DNA from: Amanita rubescens
Lineage: Eukaryota; Basidiomycota; Agaricomycetes; Agaricales; Amanitaceae
Length of the DNA: 64,000 nt
Direction of reading: 5' to 3'
NCBI GenBank assembly: GCA_015039365.1
Contig: WION01000047.1
Coordinates: 1 to 64,000 of the forward strand
In this document: positions 1 through 10,634 of the stretch, one piece after another
How positions within the stretch are numbered: position 1 is the first letter of the stretch
How the letters are laid out: each line of letters opens with the position of its first letter
Notes under the pieces: generated by a model
Databases searched by the model: none
Seen by the model: the letters and a program-made list of their open reading frames with translations, nothing else
Told to the model about the DNA's origin: nothing
Position numbers and translations under genes: made by a program

Positions 1-249
1 GAAGAAGTGGGTTCATGAGAGCTTGATATGTAGCAGGTGCGTTGCAGTCACCCAGTTGCACCACATATTCCCATCGGGGGTAGTTACAGCAGAACGTTCA
101 ACATGTTCCGGTATTATACGAATCTGTTCGTAGGTGTTCTTCAAGTCCAACAATGACTTGAACTTTGCATTTGCTACTCGACGAAGCATACCATCAGTGT
201 CCGGTAATGGCGATGTCATTTTGATGGTATTTTCATTTCGTGCTCGCAA
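1..249 (-). mobile_element. Degenerate Ty3/Gypsy reverse-transcriptase fragment
   Basis: The minus strand encodes a piece of the RT palm typical of chromovirus/Gypsy elements: DLKNTYEQIRI, then PEHVERSAVTTPDGNM. A -1/+1 type frameshift follows, and the neighbouring frame continues with QLGDCNAPATYQALMNP. The fragment runs off the left edge of the window. The frameshift means this copy cannot make an intact polymerase. No LTR or integrase is visible on the right, so it is a truncated relic. It lies tail-side of the unknown gene at 405-1338. Confidence 0.7.
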
Positions 250-404
250 CCGGGGAGTTATGAGAACGCATGCAACTTTCGAGACTTACATTGAATATGA
301 AAAAAGGACAGGGGTAGTCATTTGGCATCGACAACGTTACAGTACAAAAATGCATGAGGAACTGGAATATGGGCGACAATGGAGAGAACAAGTAACCGGT
401 GGAA

Positions 405-1338
405 TTATTTAAAGTCCAGGTCTGCAGTTGATCAGTCAGTTCACGGATACACATATCACGCTTGTCTAACCTCACCTTCTGCCTTGAAATGGACAGCCAG
501 GTCTGGCCCATTCGGCTGTATGATTCCATATCCTTTGTTACGCGCGTATGAGACACAATCTTCATCGTCAGGCCAATAATATGCTGCCAGATACAATTGC
601 GCACGCCGGTTCTTTCCCATAGCGATGAGGCTTTTGGAGATGCGTTCCGATTGGCTATCAATGTGGGCCTGATACAGTTCAGCCTAGTTAAGCTTGAGTT
701 GGAGATATTTGGGAGCTCACCTTTGACATCCTGTATTTCGTTTCCAGGAAGACGATGCCACCATCCGACAGCTGATATAGTGCTTCCCACTCGCTAACAT
801 GTTTTCCCGCTTCGTCCTTGATCACTCTCGGCAATTTCATAACCTTCGGATCTTCGTTTTCCAAAGTCTCCTTCAAAGCAAGTGCGGTCTTCCTCTCAAA
901 GATCCGATCCCACACTTGCTCCCTCGACAATCCTTTTTCACGATAAGGGAGGCCGGAGCCTGCGACATCATAGATAACGTCGGGATCAATCTTGTCAACC
1001 TGATGAGGGCGAATAATTTGTCCAGTTATCGGTTCGATCAGAAATTGTTTAGGTGTCGACAAAAAGGCGGTTATTTCTTCGGCGGAGGAGAATTCAGCCA
1101 AACCGGGCGTGTCCCAAGAAGGATATTGGAGACGTAAGGTCACAGGAAACTTTTTAATGAAAGGCTTTGTTCTGGCCCGGGCAGAGCATATCGCACTAGT
1201 GTAAATTGCACGGAAAAGCATGATGAGAATGACGACGACATTCAGGTTTTGTAATGATGGTGATGGTTGGATTCCAGATACGTAGTGTTTGGCAATCGCT
1301 TGCGCAGTTGTTGCGCTCGGAGCGGCATCCAGGTCCAA
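405..1338 (-). CDS. Unknown spliced protein, possible PD-(D/E)XK-like fold
   Basis: I model three exons: 721..1338, 476..668 and 405..421, giving 275 aa. The 52-nt intron (GTGAGC..CAG) and 54-nt intron (GTGAGG..GCAG) keep frame and remove stops; a 37-nt version of the first intron (684..720) also keeps frame. The N-terminus has a hydrophobic stretch around residues 29-49 that could be a membrane anchor. I do not recognise the family. The segment SDGGIVFLETKYRM has an acidic residue followed by E-x-K, the layout of PD-(D/E)XK nucleases, and CRN/RHS-type fungal proteins often end in such folds. That link is inference from a short motif. The start at 1338 is the first Met of a long open frame; an upstream exon cannot be excluded. 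Confidence 0.5.
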
Positions 1339-1429
1339 TCAGAATTCAGTTTCGGTAATATCCGAAAATCGAAAGGCAACAATATATGACCCGATATTAT
1401 TATTCCTGTCTCCACCTTTGTTCTCGAGC

Positions 1430-3790
1430 ATGGCTAGTAAGCAGGTAAGTACCCAACCGTGGCTATTCTAACATGTAACCGATGAATATCAAGCTAGGAA
1501 AGTTACGCCAAGTGAGTTGTTTGTGTTCGCGTTAAGCGAGCCTGAATTGTGATTTGTTATCTGCAGTGGGCTGGAGAAGTAATATCGTCTCGGGAGAGGA
1601 CAACCCTTGGCGACGATTTTAAAGAGCTTGAGCGGGACATCGAATTTCGGAGAGAAGGGGCTAGAAGGTGAGTCCGATACCTTGACTAGAACTGGCTCAG
1701 GTTTATGGTACGACGCTAGACTCTACCTTGCAACGGAAGCGTATCAGCGCTGCTTGTCAAAGAAAAAGTTGAATGAAGCCTTGGACGAGGCGGAGAAACT
1801 TCTTCCTATTGATGCGCTTGGCGTCGTCATGATCGTTCACGGGGAAGAATATGCAGGTGACTCTGTTTTTGGTGCGTCGTCAGCCTACGATGTTCCGGCA
1901 GTGGAATTGAAGACGTTTACAAAGGCAGCTCGCTAGTAAAACTCGGTAGAGCTCACTGCAAGGTTGCAACGCTCCAAGAAGCTTTTGCTTTGACTCTCCG
2001 CGACACGTCCATGACTTTCCTCTTGCGATTCGGGGAAGAGATTAAAGAGTACGATGCTATACGAAAGAAGTTGGAAAGTAAGAGGTCGGTTTCGCTTTAT
2101 TGAGTTAATTTCAAAGTTTATTGATTCGCGCGTATGTGACAGGCTTAGCTACGATGCCGCCATCGCGAAAGCGGAGAAGTTTAAAAACAGTAAGAAGGAG
2201 AAAGATCGTCGTGAAGCTGAAGAGGAACTAGAGAGGGCTCAATATCGCTAGTTTGTCAACATCTCGGTCGTTCATGCGTCTGCTAACCTGGTCATGGCAG
2301 TGAGGAGGCATTGGAAGATGTTCATGCGCATATGCACGCCATACAAGAAAATGAGATTGCACAACATCGCGAGCTTACTGCATTTTTGGATATGGAGGTC
2401 AACTATGTTCAACAGTATCTTGACGTGTTGATGGACGTGAAAGCTGACTGGCAAACAAAGTTACGACCAATCTAGTTTTTATAATCATTGCTCATTGTTT
2501 TCTAGGCCGAATAATATTCGAAGGCGAGATTCGTTGCGCAATACGAGCACAAGACCGCCAAAACAGACGAAATATAGTTCACTCCGAGTGCCATCATCTA
2601 TTCGCACGGATCCTGCACCACCCCAGGAAGCTAGGCATGACTCTTCTGATGAGGAAGACATTCCCGCTTCGTCAATGAGACGTAGCCTATCTCTCCGTCG
2701 AAAGTCGGAGGCCGTAAGCAAGGCACCTTCCGCACCGAATTCAAGACCGGGCTCCCGTGCTCCTTCCAGGATGTCTAGGAATCGTTCGGACAGCTCGGTT
2801 ACGATCGGCGAAAGGGATAAAGATTCCGAAAAAGACAAGCCGAAACGGATAAACGTCGCCGGCTGGGCCTCAAGCGCTGTCGGCACCGTCGCCAGCATTG
2901 GAAAGAAGAGCAAAGAAAAAGATCGTTTTGCTGAATTGCAGGATCATTTAGATGGGAATTACGAGCGCAACGACTCTTCACCATCCATCACTGAAAAACG
3001 ATCTCCTGCGAAGCTCGACAAGCAGAGATTTGTCCGTGCTTTAAGAGATTTTGAAGGCTCTCCAGACGAGTTATCTTTCAAAGCCGGAGATGAAATCATT
3101 GTAATCAATGAAGTATTGGAGGAATGGTGGCTAGGATCACTCAACGACCAGACTGGACTATTTCCCACCGCATATGTCGAGGCGCTATCTGGAAAGTCGC
3201 GGATACCCGATCAATGGCAGAATGGAGCGCCTGATTCTGAATATAATAATACCCGCGGTTCTCACCTGAATGCGTATGGCGATGACGCTGGCGACCCAGA
3301 CGAATACACACAACTTTCCAGGAAACCACTGTCTCCGCATCAAAGCCCCTTCTTCACCGGCCCATCTGATACCATGAGCATCACTAGCAGTAGTCACGAG
3401 GATGAAGAGACTAATCTAGTGCCAAAGAAGAATAAGGCAGAAGACGAAGTTGACGATTCGAAATGGGGCAATTCTGGTCCGCCACCGATACCCATGCGCA
3501 GGTCCACGACGACTGACGTACATACACTCGCAACCTTGTCGATAAGCGCACCGAAGAGGTCTGTCCAGCCGCCCCCGCCGCCACCCCCGCCCCGTCGTTC
3601 ATCCACTATTCCCTCACTGACTCCGCCAATACCGGAACGTAGACTGCATGGACTGAAACCGACGGCATCGATGTCGACTGTATCGTCGCTCGAGGATGGT
3701 CGGCGTGGTTATGACAGGTCTCCGTTTGAGAGCGCGAGCGAGCTGGCGAGCAATAGAGCCGAGGCGGGTACACTTCAAAACCCATTTTAA
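1430..3790 (+). CDS. BAR-SH3 domain protein (Rvs167/amphiphysin-like)
   Basis: Eight exons join in frame: 1430..1444, 1494..1511, 1567..1667, 1720..1871, 1925..2084, 2143..2250, 2301..2459, 2506..3790 (665 aa). Introns are 46-58 nt with GT..AG ends. Residues 1 to about 237 form the BAR domain: a start resembling MASKQLGKLRQWAGEVISS, RFGEEIKEYD, a SYDAAIAKAEK helix and a YVQQYLDVL end. BAR dimers bind and curve membranes in endocytosis and at actin patches. A Ser/Arg-rich linker follows, then an SH3 domain at about 410-466 (ALRDFEG, EEWWLG, GLFPTAYV) that should bind proline-rich partners. The tail contains its own run of eight prolines followed by RRSST. Fragments of this gene are duplicated at 4940-6095 and at 45830-46700, but this copy is intact. 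Family membership is clear; the exact yeast orthologue is not assigned. Confidence 0.9.
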
Positions 3791-3833
3791 TGAAGACTTG
3801 TACAAATACCCGAATCAGTGTGGCATTGGTTGG

Positions 3834-4110
3834 TGTCGATGAATGTGTATGTTAGGTGTACTGCCCCCTATGCTGATTTGTTTATTATCAATAGTTTATG
3901 TATCATAGCGGGCTAGGTACGATACATTGTTTAGTGAAAGATATGATGCAATGCAGCAGGGTTAGGCCCTACGATAAGCAATTTATGCAAGCCACGAATA
4001 TAGATATGTTGTCGGGTAAGGTGAATGGCTTCGGGATCATCTGGCCAGGATTACAATGTCGACAAGTCGGAGCGCCGAGTAGACATGCCCGAGTCATCCG
4101 ACCACAAGTG
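3834..4110. repeat. Downstream segment duplicated at 5799-6095
   Basis: The 3' flank of the BAR-SH3 gene (starting at tgtcgatgaatgtgtatg) recurs in the same orientation at about 5799-6095 with small differences. It carries no convincing gene. The short ORFs in both copies diverge by frame changes, so they are probably not coding. It is the third block of the rearranged duplication described at 4940. Confidence 0.75.
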
Positions 4111-4195
4111 AAAATACCTGACGATGCGTTGACGGCTACGATCTAAAAGGACACGAAGGTGTACATGCGCAATCTGGAGAACGAGCTAGGATAAG

Positions 4196-4951
4196 TTAGA
4201 TTGAGTTACAACTGCGCTGAAATGTCGTACTGATACATACCCTCGCAACACAATCTATATTATTTTGCAGTTCTTGCCGTGTTTTTGCTAATTCCGCCGT
4301 TTTTTGTTCTAGGTCTCGTTCCACTCGTGTTTGTTCCTCCTTGACCGCAGCCAGCTCCTGTACAAGGTTCCCATGTTTGGTAACACATCGTAATTTTTCT
4401 GCCTTCACTTTTTTCTTCATATCCTCCTCATCGCCCAAGCGCCCTGCCTTCTCTTGAGTTAAGTCCTCTTCTAGTTTCAATCTGTCCTTTTTCATTTTCG
4501 ACATGTCCTTTTTCATTTTCGACATGTCCTTTTTCATTTTCGACACATCCTTTTTCATTTTTGACATGTCCTTTTTCATTTTCAACACATCCTTTTTCAT
4601 TTTCAACATCATTTTTGACATGTCCTTTTTCATTTTCAACATGTCCTTTTTCATTTTTGTATTGTCCTCTGCTAGTTTCATCACATCCTCTCTTAGTTGC
4701 CATAGTAAATTTATATTATTGGATGATGATTGTATGCGCTCCCATGTTTTGGCTGTCGGTTTGACTATAGCAACAAGAGGTTGGTAAAGTGAAAGTACGT
4801 TGGCTCCCATATTCACATCTTTTGCAGCCATTGAGTAAGATAAATGAGAGACAAGATGATGAACCGGATGAGGAGACGTCGGCAACTTCGGCTCAAGCAT
4901 GTGATGTTGATTGACTTTATTGATGACGATTTGTTCCATCAGCGCCATCAT
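4196..4951 (-). CDS. Heptad-repeat coiled-coil ORF, possibly truncated
   Basis: A 251-aa ORF. Residues about 95-165 consist of tandem seven-residue units of the type MKKDMSK or MKKDVLK, encoded by a 21-bp minisatellite. Exact heptads with hydrophobic Met, Val and Leu positions predict a continuous coiled coil. After the array the sequence remains coiled-coil-like (QELAAVKEEQTRVERDLEQ). The apparent start codon lies at the junction with the duplicated BAR-SH3 fragment, so the original 5' end may have been replaced. A GTATGT near 4240 may mark a lost downstream exon. It could be a real but young gene or the 3' remnant of a larger one. No function can be assigned. Confidence 0.45.
   Translation of the reverse strand: MMALMEQIVINKVNQHHMLEPKLPTSPHPVHHLVSHLSYSMAAKDVNMGANVLSLYQPLVAIVKPTAKTWERIQSSSNNINLLWQLREDVMKLAEDNTKMKKDMLKMKKDMSKMMLKMKKDVLKMKKDMSKMKKDVSKMKKDMSKMKKDMSKMKKDRLKLEEDLTQEKAGRLGDEEDMKKKVKAEKLRCVTKHGNLVQELAAVKEEQTRVERDLEQKTAELAKTRQELQNNIDCVARVCISTTFQRSCNSI
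4483..4659. repeat. 21-bp minisatellite inside the coiled-coil ORF
   Basis: About eight copies of a 21-bp unit (tcctttttcattttcgacatg and variants cgacaca, caacaca, tgacatg). One unit near 4606 is shortened by 9 bp. That is a multiple of three, so the reading frame survives. Each unit encodes one coiled-coil heptad on the minus strand. Confidence 0.85.
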
Positions 4952-6095
4952 CTATTCGCACGGATCCTGCGCCAAGACATTCCCACTTCGTCAATGAGGC
5001 GCTATCTCTCCGTCGGAAGTCGGAAGCCGTAAGCAGGCACCTTCCGCGCCGAATTCGAGACCGGGCTCCCGTGCTCCTTCCAGGATGTCTAGGAATCGTT
5101 CGGACAGCTCGGTTACGATCGGTGAAAGGGATAAAGATTCCGAAAAAGACAAGCCGCACCGTCACCTGGAAAGAAGAGCAAAGAAAAAGATCGTTCTGCT
5201 GAATTGCAGGATCATTTGGATGGGAATTACGAGCGCAACGACTCTTCACCATCCATCACTGAAAAACGATCTCCTGCGAAGCTCGGCAAGCAGAAATTTG
5301 TCCGTGCTCTAAGAGATTTTGAAGGCTTTCCAGACGAGTTGTCTTTCAAAGCCGCAACCAATGCCACACTGATTCGGGTATTTGTACAATTGAGTCTTCT
5401 TTAAAATGGGTTCTGAAGTGCACCCGCCTCGGCTCTATTGCTCGCCAGCTCGCTCGCGCTCTCAAACGGAGACCTGTCATAACCACGTTGACCATCCTCG
5501 AACGACGATACAGTCGACATCGATGCCGTCGGCTTCGGTCCATGCAGTCTACGTTGCGGTATTGGCGAAGTCAGTGAGGGAATAGTGGATGAACGTCAGG
5601 GCGGGGGTGGGGGCGGCTGGATAGACTTCTTCGGTGCGCTCGTTGACAAGGTTGTGAGTGTATGTACATCAGCCGTCGTGGACCTGCACATGGATAGCAC
5701 CTCGACATATGTAGTGGGAAATAGTCCAGTCTGGTCGTTGAGTGATCCAAGCCACCATTCCTCTAATACTTCATTGATTACAATGATTTCATCTCGTGTC
5801 GATGAGTATATGTTAGGTGTACTGCTTCCTATACTCGCGTTGTTTATTATCAATAGTTTATATTCGTATTGTATATCATAGCGGGCTAGGTACGATACAT
5901 TGTTTAATGAAAGATATGATGCAATGCAGCAGGGTTAGGCCCTACGATAAGCAATTTATGCAAGTCACGAAGATGATGTATATAGATATGTTGTCGGGTA
6001 ATGTGGATGGCTTCGGGATTGGCCAGGGTTACAATGTCGACAAGTCGGAGCAATGCGACGAACGCACCCGAGTCATCCGACCACAGTTGAAAATA
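4940..6095. pseudogene. Rearranged partial copy of the BAR-SH3 gene with internal inversion
   Basis: Three blocks match the gene at 1430-3790 and its flank. Block A (about 4940-5355) is direct and matches about 2590-3082, with deletions including most of the GWASSAVGT region. Block B (about 5356-5798) is inverted and matches about 3830 back to 3090, with about 300 bp missing. Block C (about 5799-6095) is direct and matches 3834-4110. The inversion ends fall at tctttcaaagccg on one side and at the gtgtcgatga sequence on the other, so the original piece between about 3083 and 3833 was flipped. SH3 residues are split across strands and frames are broken, so no protein is expected. Confidence 0.85.
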
Positions 6096-6107
6096 CCATG
6101 GGGAGAC

Positions 6108-8366
6108 TCAAGCAGGTACAGGTACTCTCTTTCTGACAGAAACGTTCTCCTTTTCAACCGCAGGTATACTGGCCATCGAGCTGTTCAAGTTGCCAGAAGA
6201 TCCTTTGGAAGCGAATGTCCCAGAAGGTACACGTCGACTAGAAGCAAGAATAGTGGACGATGTACCAGGAGCTAGCGCCTGGGTTGGAGCTGATGAGGGC
6301 CATGACATCGGGGTAGGTGTTGAAATTGAGACGCGAGGCTTCGCCAACGGAGGTTCCTTGGACACTTCTATTTTTCGTGATGCCCGAGAACCCATGACAG
6401 CATTGACTCGCGTGCTCTTGCCTAGCGTTGATATCCTGATTGCCGAGGATGTCAAAATAGAATCTGAATGGAACTTCCGATGATTGTCAAGCACGGAATC
6501 TCTGCCACTTGCGTCGGATAGGGCGGAAGACGGGCGAGGCATAGGTGTAATATCCAATGCCGTGTCATGGCGATGGCGCGTTCTGGGTAGTGGAGCAGGC
6601 GTAGTACCTGCAGTTCCTCGCACGCCCTGTCGTCGCTTCATCTAATTACATCGGTCAGTCACCCTCACCGCGAAGTCGTAATCCAACATACCAGTTCTAA
6701 CTCTTGTTGCTTGGAATCTAAAGCAATATTGAGGCCGACAATGTCATCTTCTTTCTGTTCGAGCTGCTTCGTCATCTGAACCACCTTAACTTCCTTATCC
6801 GCACTGTCTTGCTGCAACGTATGTACTTGTCTCCTCAGCCTTTCGACTTCTTCTTTCAGGCCGGAAACCCTATCCTTATTGGTCTTGTTCTCGACATCGA
6901 GCTCGGCTTTGATCCGCACGGTTTCTTCGAGGTGCGCCCTGGCCTCGGCAGCCTGCTCTACCGCTTCATGGACTTTCCTTGTCCGTTCATCAAGTTCGCG
7001 AGATTGACCGCGCCTCAGGGCGCTCAGCTCCTCACGGAGTTGCTCCATCTCTTCTTCGCGTTGCAGAGCACGTATTGAGTATTCGGAAAGTTCTTGATCC
7101 TGATGGCGCAAGTTCTCCTCCAGTCGAGATACGCTCTCTGTGGTGAATTTATGCTCCTGGTCCAGGTCCGTAATACGGTCTTCACGTTCTTGTAACGCAT
7201 TTGTCAGCTCATCCACCTGCTCACGCTCTTGCTGCAATTGCTCCTCGAGCTATCAAGTGCACGTAAGCGAATAGAGCTTGGTCCTATATTCTTTGCTTAC
7301 CTGATCGCGATCCTTCTCGAGTACCTCCTTCTCATTCCACACTGCTTGCAACTCGTTTTCAAGCTCGTTCCGTTTGGCCTCGCTTTCCTGCCACTCAATG
7401 TCAAGGCTCGTTGCCCTGTCATTGAGAGTCGCCAGTTCGCGCTTCAAAGTTTCTTTTTCCGTGTTCAACTGTGCCCGTTCTTTCTCTAGCGCGTTGAGCT
7501 TTTCTGATGCCTTCTCAGTATGCTGCCATTGGGCTTCCAACTCGGCTCTGAGCATAGGGTACTCCTCCTTCCGGGACAATTCTTTAAACCTCTCCACTTC
7601 GTACTCCTTCTCTTTGGCGAGATGCTCGAGTTTTGTCATTTCCTCCTTGAACAATCTCTCCACCTTCGTCCACTCCGCCTTCTCTCTCTGCAAGTCCGCA
7701 ATTTGGCAGTGCAACGTTCGCAACGCCTCCCCATGCCGGTCGTCCGTAACGCTCCTCTCCACGCTTCCCTTCATCGGGTCCTCCAACTCTTCGAGATTTC
7801 TCACATTCCTTTCGAGTTCTTGCACCTTCTTCTGCCACGTCTCAAACACCTTCTTCTTCTTGTTCTCCTCCTCATCCATGCTTGCGATCTTCTTATTCAA
7901 AATTTTCACCATCTCGTCCCGAGCACGCAAGTCGACTTCGTACTGCCCACACAGCTCGGTTTGAATTGTCAATTGAGTCTGAAGAGAGTATATGATATTC
8001 TCCTCTTTCGGAATTTCGCGTACGGGTTGTTGCGGCGGAGTTGTCGGCACCACCGTAGCCCGGGACGTGTAGGACATTTTGGCGCGCACGCTAAACGGCC
8101 CTGTTTCGACTTGCTGATTTGAGAAAAGCGCCAAAGGCACGTCATTGATGTTAACCTCTTGATGGGTGTCCATAAGAGACGTAGTCCTTGCGTGGAATAC
8201 AGTATCGCTGCGCGCCCGACTACGACTCTTGCTTGGTGGCGTGAGCGTAACAACGGTCTGTGAAGGGTCGGATCCTAGGATTCTTTTGATTTGGTTTCAC
8301 TTGCGACGAAGAGTGCTCACCTTGAACTTGGAATGGCTTCAAGGCCGAACTAATCCTTGCCCACAT
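6108..8366 (-). CDS. Long coiled-coil protein (703 aa)
   Basis: Four exons: 8321..8366, 7301..8274, 6692..7249 and 6108..6641. Introns are 46-51 nt; all joins keep frame. The start MWARISSALKPFQVQ was chosen because the open frame upstream of the internal Met at 8173 (SQTVVTLTPPSKSRSRARS) reads as protein and connects by a clean GTGAGC..TAG intron. Residues about 100-520 are almost uninterrupted heptad coiled coil (Glu, Lys, Leu and Gln-rich). The C-terminal 170 residues are Ser/Pro/Arg-rich and probably disordered. A block beginning REIPKEENIIYSLQTQL may be a conserved family motif. Such proteins often serve as cytoskeletal, spindle-pole or cortical scaffolds, but I cannot assign one. It is transcribed divergently from the CRN/RHS-like gene. 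Confidence 0.75.
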
Positions 8367-8497
8367 ACCTAAGGCTAGGTAGATACGCGTCGCGCGTCGC
8401 GCTCGACATTTTCAACCACGTCGTAGCACGTGACCGCGTCGCGCGTGCGAAAAAAAGAGATAAGATACTGAGCCAGGGTGATTCACCGTGAACTTCG
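8367..8497. promoter_or_regulatory. Shared divergent promoter, CGCG-rich
   Basis: Only 131 bp separate the start codons of the coiled-coil gene (minus) and the CRN/RHS-like gene (plus). The interval holds repeated CGCGTCGCGCGT-type words near 8386-8400 and 8429-8439, and a CACGTG E-box at about 8427. Both transcripts must start here or inside each other's leader. Factor identity is unknown. Confidence 0.5.
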
Positions 8498-10634
8498 ATG
8501 GCAAAGCTCGCCGCCAAACTTGCTCTCGCCAATGCTGGTGAGCTCTTTCATCATTCCTTCTAGTATAGTTAGTGATCACGTTCATGCAGACCCTGCCAAC
8601 TGGACATGGGCGGATTATCAACGCAGACATTTCGAAGAAAATCCCGTTTGGCAACAGTTCGCAGACAAGTGGCGCAATAATGAGGACTTGAATCGGGAGG
8701 ACCCCTCTGGTATAACGCTTGATAATCTTGCTCTACCGGCATCTGGCGACGATAGTCTCATGATTCGCAACTGTTACGTGGAGGCTGAGAAGTTCGTTTG
8801 GAAGATTGCCCTGAGCTCGCCTCGCACAGGAGTGATTATCACCGGTCAACCCGGCATCGGTATGATTATTTCATGTATTTCTGTACGTCTTTGCCAAGAC
8901 ATTTATAGGGAAAACGCTTTTCATATGGTACTTACTTGTCAAACTCCTAAAGTTGAAACAAGTTATCCTACTTCATGTACCTGGTGCAAATGTACTTTTC
9001 TACCATGACGGTGTTTACCTTGCCTCAGCAAACGCAAACAACTATCACCTCCCCTCCCCCGGCGCCGGTTCCTTCATTTGGTTACTATTTGATCTTAGTC
9101 CAGAGGAGACGGTTCCGGCATGTGTGTTTCATCCCCAATGTTTCCCTGTGCAAGGTCCATCACCCAATCCGAGCCTTTATAATTGGCGGAAGCAGCGAGG
9201 CCCTGAGTACACCGTGTTCCCGTTATGGACTCTCGATGAGCTCGATCGCGCGTAAGATATTATTTGATAGATTTCCCATTTCTCAAGCGTTTTCTATGCA
9301 GCGCACGGGGTTCTCACGAATTTAAGGCGTTCTCAACGTACTTGAGCAATGTGATACGGAGGGAAAACTGGAAAGATCCAGAATTCTTATCAACGGTTAC
9401 CAACCCTGGTCTTGTTGAGTTTCTCCAGAAAATTTGCCAGGAAGAAAGACCGCCTGAATCATTCAATGAGGCTTTCGACATCCTGTTGAACGGTCTTGTT
9501 TCACGCTTCGGAGTCATACCCCGACAGGTTTTCAGAGCCATGTTCGACAGCTTCAACAAAGTAGTGGAGGTCCACAACAGCGCGCTTACTATGTCCTTCG
9601 AGGAACTGCAGAAGGCTGCGGATGGCTTAGCTCGTGATGACCCATTCGCAGACGTGAAAGGCCCCTCGCACCGCGTCATCTCCCTCGACAACGTCGGCAC
9701 CCTTGAATCGAAGGTATTGCAAATTGACTTCTTGTCTCCAGTCGTTTCCGAGATGTTCTCAAAGCGATTGTGGGATGAGTCACAGGTGACAGCATGCTCA
9801 ATGATTAAACATTTCTTAGACATACCTCAAACGAGAGGCCTTGCAGGCTCGATATTTGAGCCTTTTGCTCACCGTTGTATTGCCAATCCTGGCGAAACTG
9901 GTGGGACATGGGCCCTCAGATCGATGAGCAGTAGCGAGGACTCCAATAGCTTTGTCCTCCGTGACCCGGAGTCATCTGAAACGGTTCCCGGTTTCCCGCG
10001 AATCAAGCGAGAACTGCTTTCCTTCCAACCCAAGGATTTGGGACACCTCTACGACAACGCGTATTATACTCCGACTATAATCAACCATCCCCTCTTCGAT
10101 TCTTTTATTATTGGTTTCTCTACCCCACCCGAGGCTCAACATCTTTGGCTCCTGCAGATGACAACATCTGCTTTGCATAAAGGTTTGCAAAAGGGATATC
10201 TCGTGGCACAAGATATCATGGAACGAATTCAACAGCAACGTGGACCTGGTCAACCCTCCCAAGAAAAGAAGCCAGACCCGAAGGGGAAGGGGAAGGCAGA
10301 AGAGCCACTGTCAGTTGAGGTAAACTACGTCCTCGTCCGTCCTGCTGTTGAGAGGGAATATAAATGGGTCCTTCCGGAGGGTTGGGAACAGCAACGAAAT
10401 GTTTACCTCTTGGAGTTGCCCCTGGATCACGAAGTAGACCAGAAGACTCGGAAGAGGAAGGCATCAACATCCGCATCTACCAGATCAAAGCGACCACCAA
10501 AGGAAACGAAGGCGTCAACGTCTGCAACTACCAGATCAAAGCGGCCGTCGAAGGAAACGAAGGCGTCAACGTCTGCAACTACTAGTACAAGGCGGTCAAC
10601 GAGGCTCAAGAACGTCGGTGAGGTTGAAGAATGA
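8498..10634 (+). CDS. CRN/RHS-type P-loop NTPase with degenerate nuclease-like C-terminus
   Basis: Four exons: 8498..8537, 8590..8859, 8909..9251 and 9302..10634 (661 aa). Splicing across the 49-nt second intron rebuilds a Walker A motif, GQPGIGKT, at about residues 97-105; without it the P-loop is broken, which supports the model. A region of about 480-510 (LFDSFIIGF, LWLLQMTTS, H-x-G) resembles the divergent PD-(D/E)XK domain that follows the NTPase in trypanosome RHS and fungal CRN-like proteins, with catalytic residues not obvious. The C-terminus carries a basic 17-residue repeat. Such proteins are mostly studied as effectors or inter-element conflict proteins; in free-living mushrooms their role is unknown. 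The family call is from motif order and so is moderate. Confidence 0.6.
10461..10600 (+). repeat. 51-bp coding tandem repeat (basic 17-aa unit)
   Basis: Units begin at 10461, 10512 and 10563; the third is partial. Each encodes ASTSA(S/T)TRSKRP(P/S)KETK. The Lys/Arg clusters could act as nuclear-localisation or DNA-binding tails. Confidence 0.85.

Noticed and set aside
4483..4659. Could the short regular repeats be a CRISPR array?
   Set aside because: The units are directly adjacent with no unique spacers, encode coiled-coil heptads and sit in a eukaryotic genome.
7374..8122. Long plus-strand ORFs of 196 and 200 aa
   Set aside because: They are the antisense of the Glu/Lys-rich coiled-coil gene, whose codons rarely produce antisense stops.
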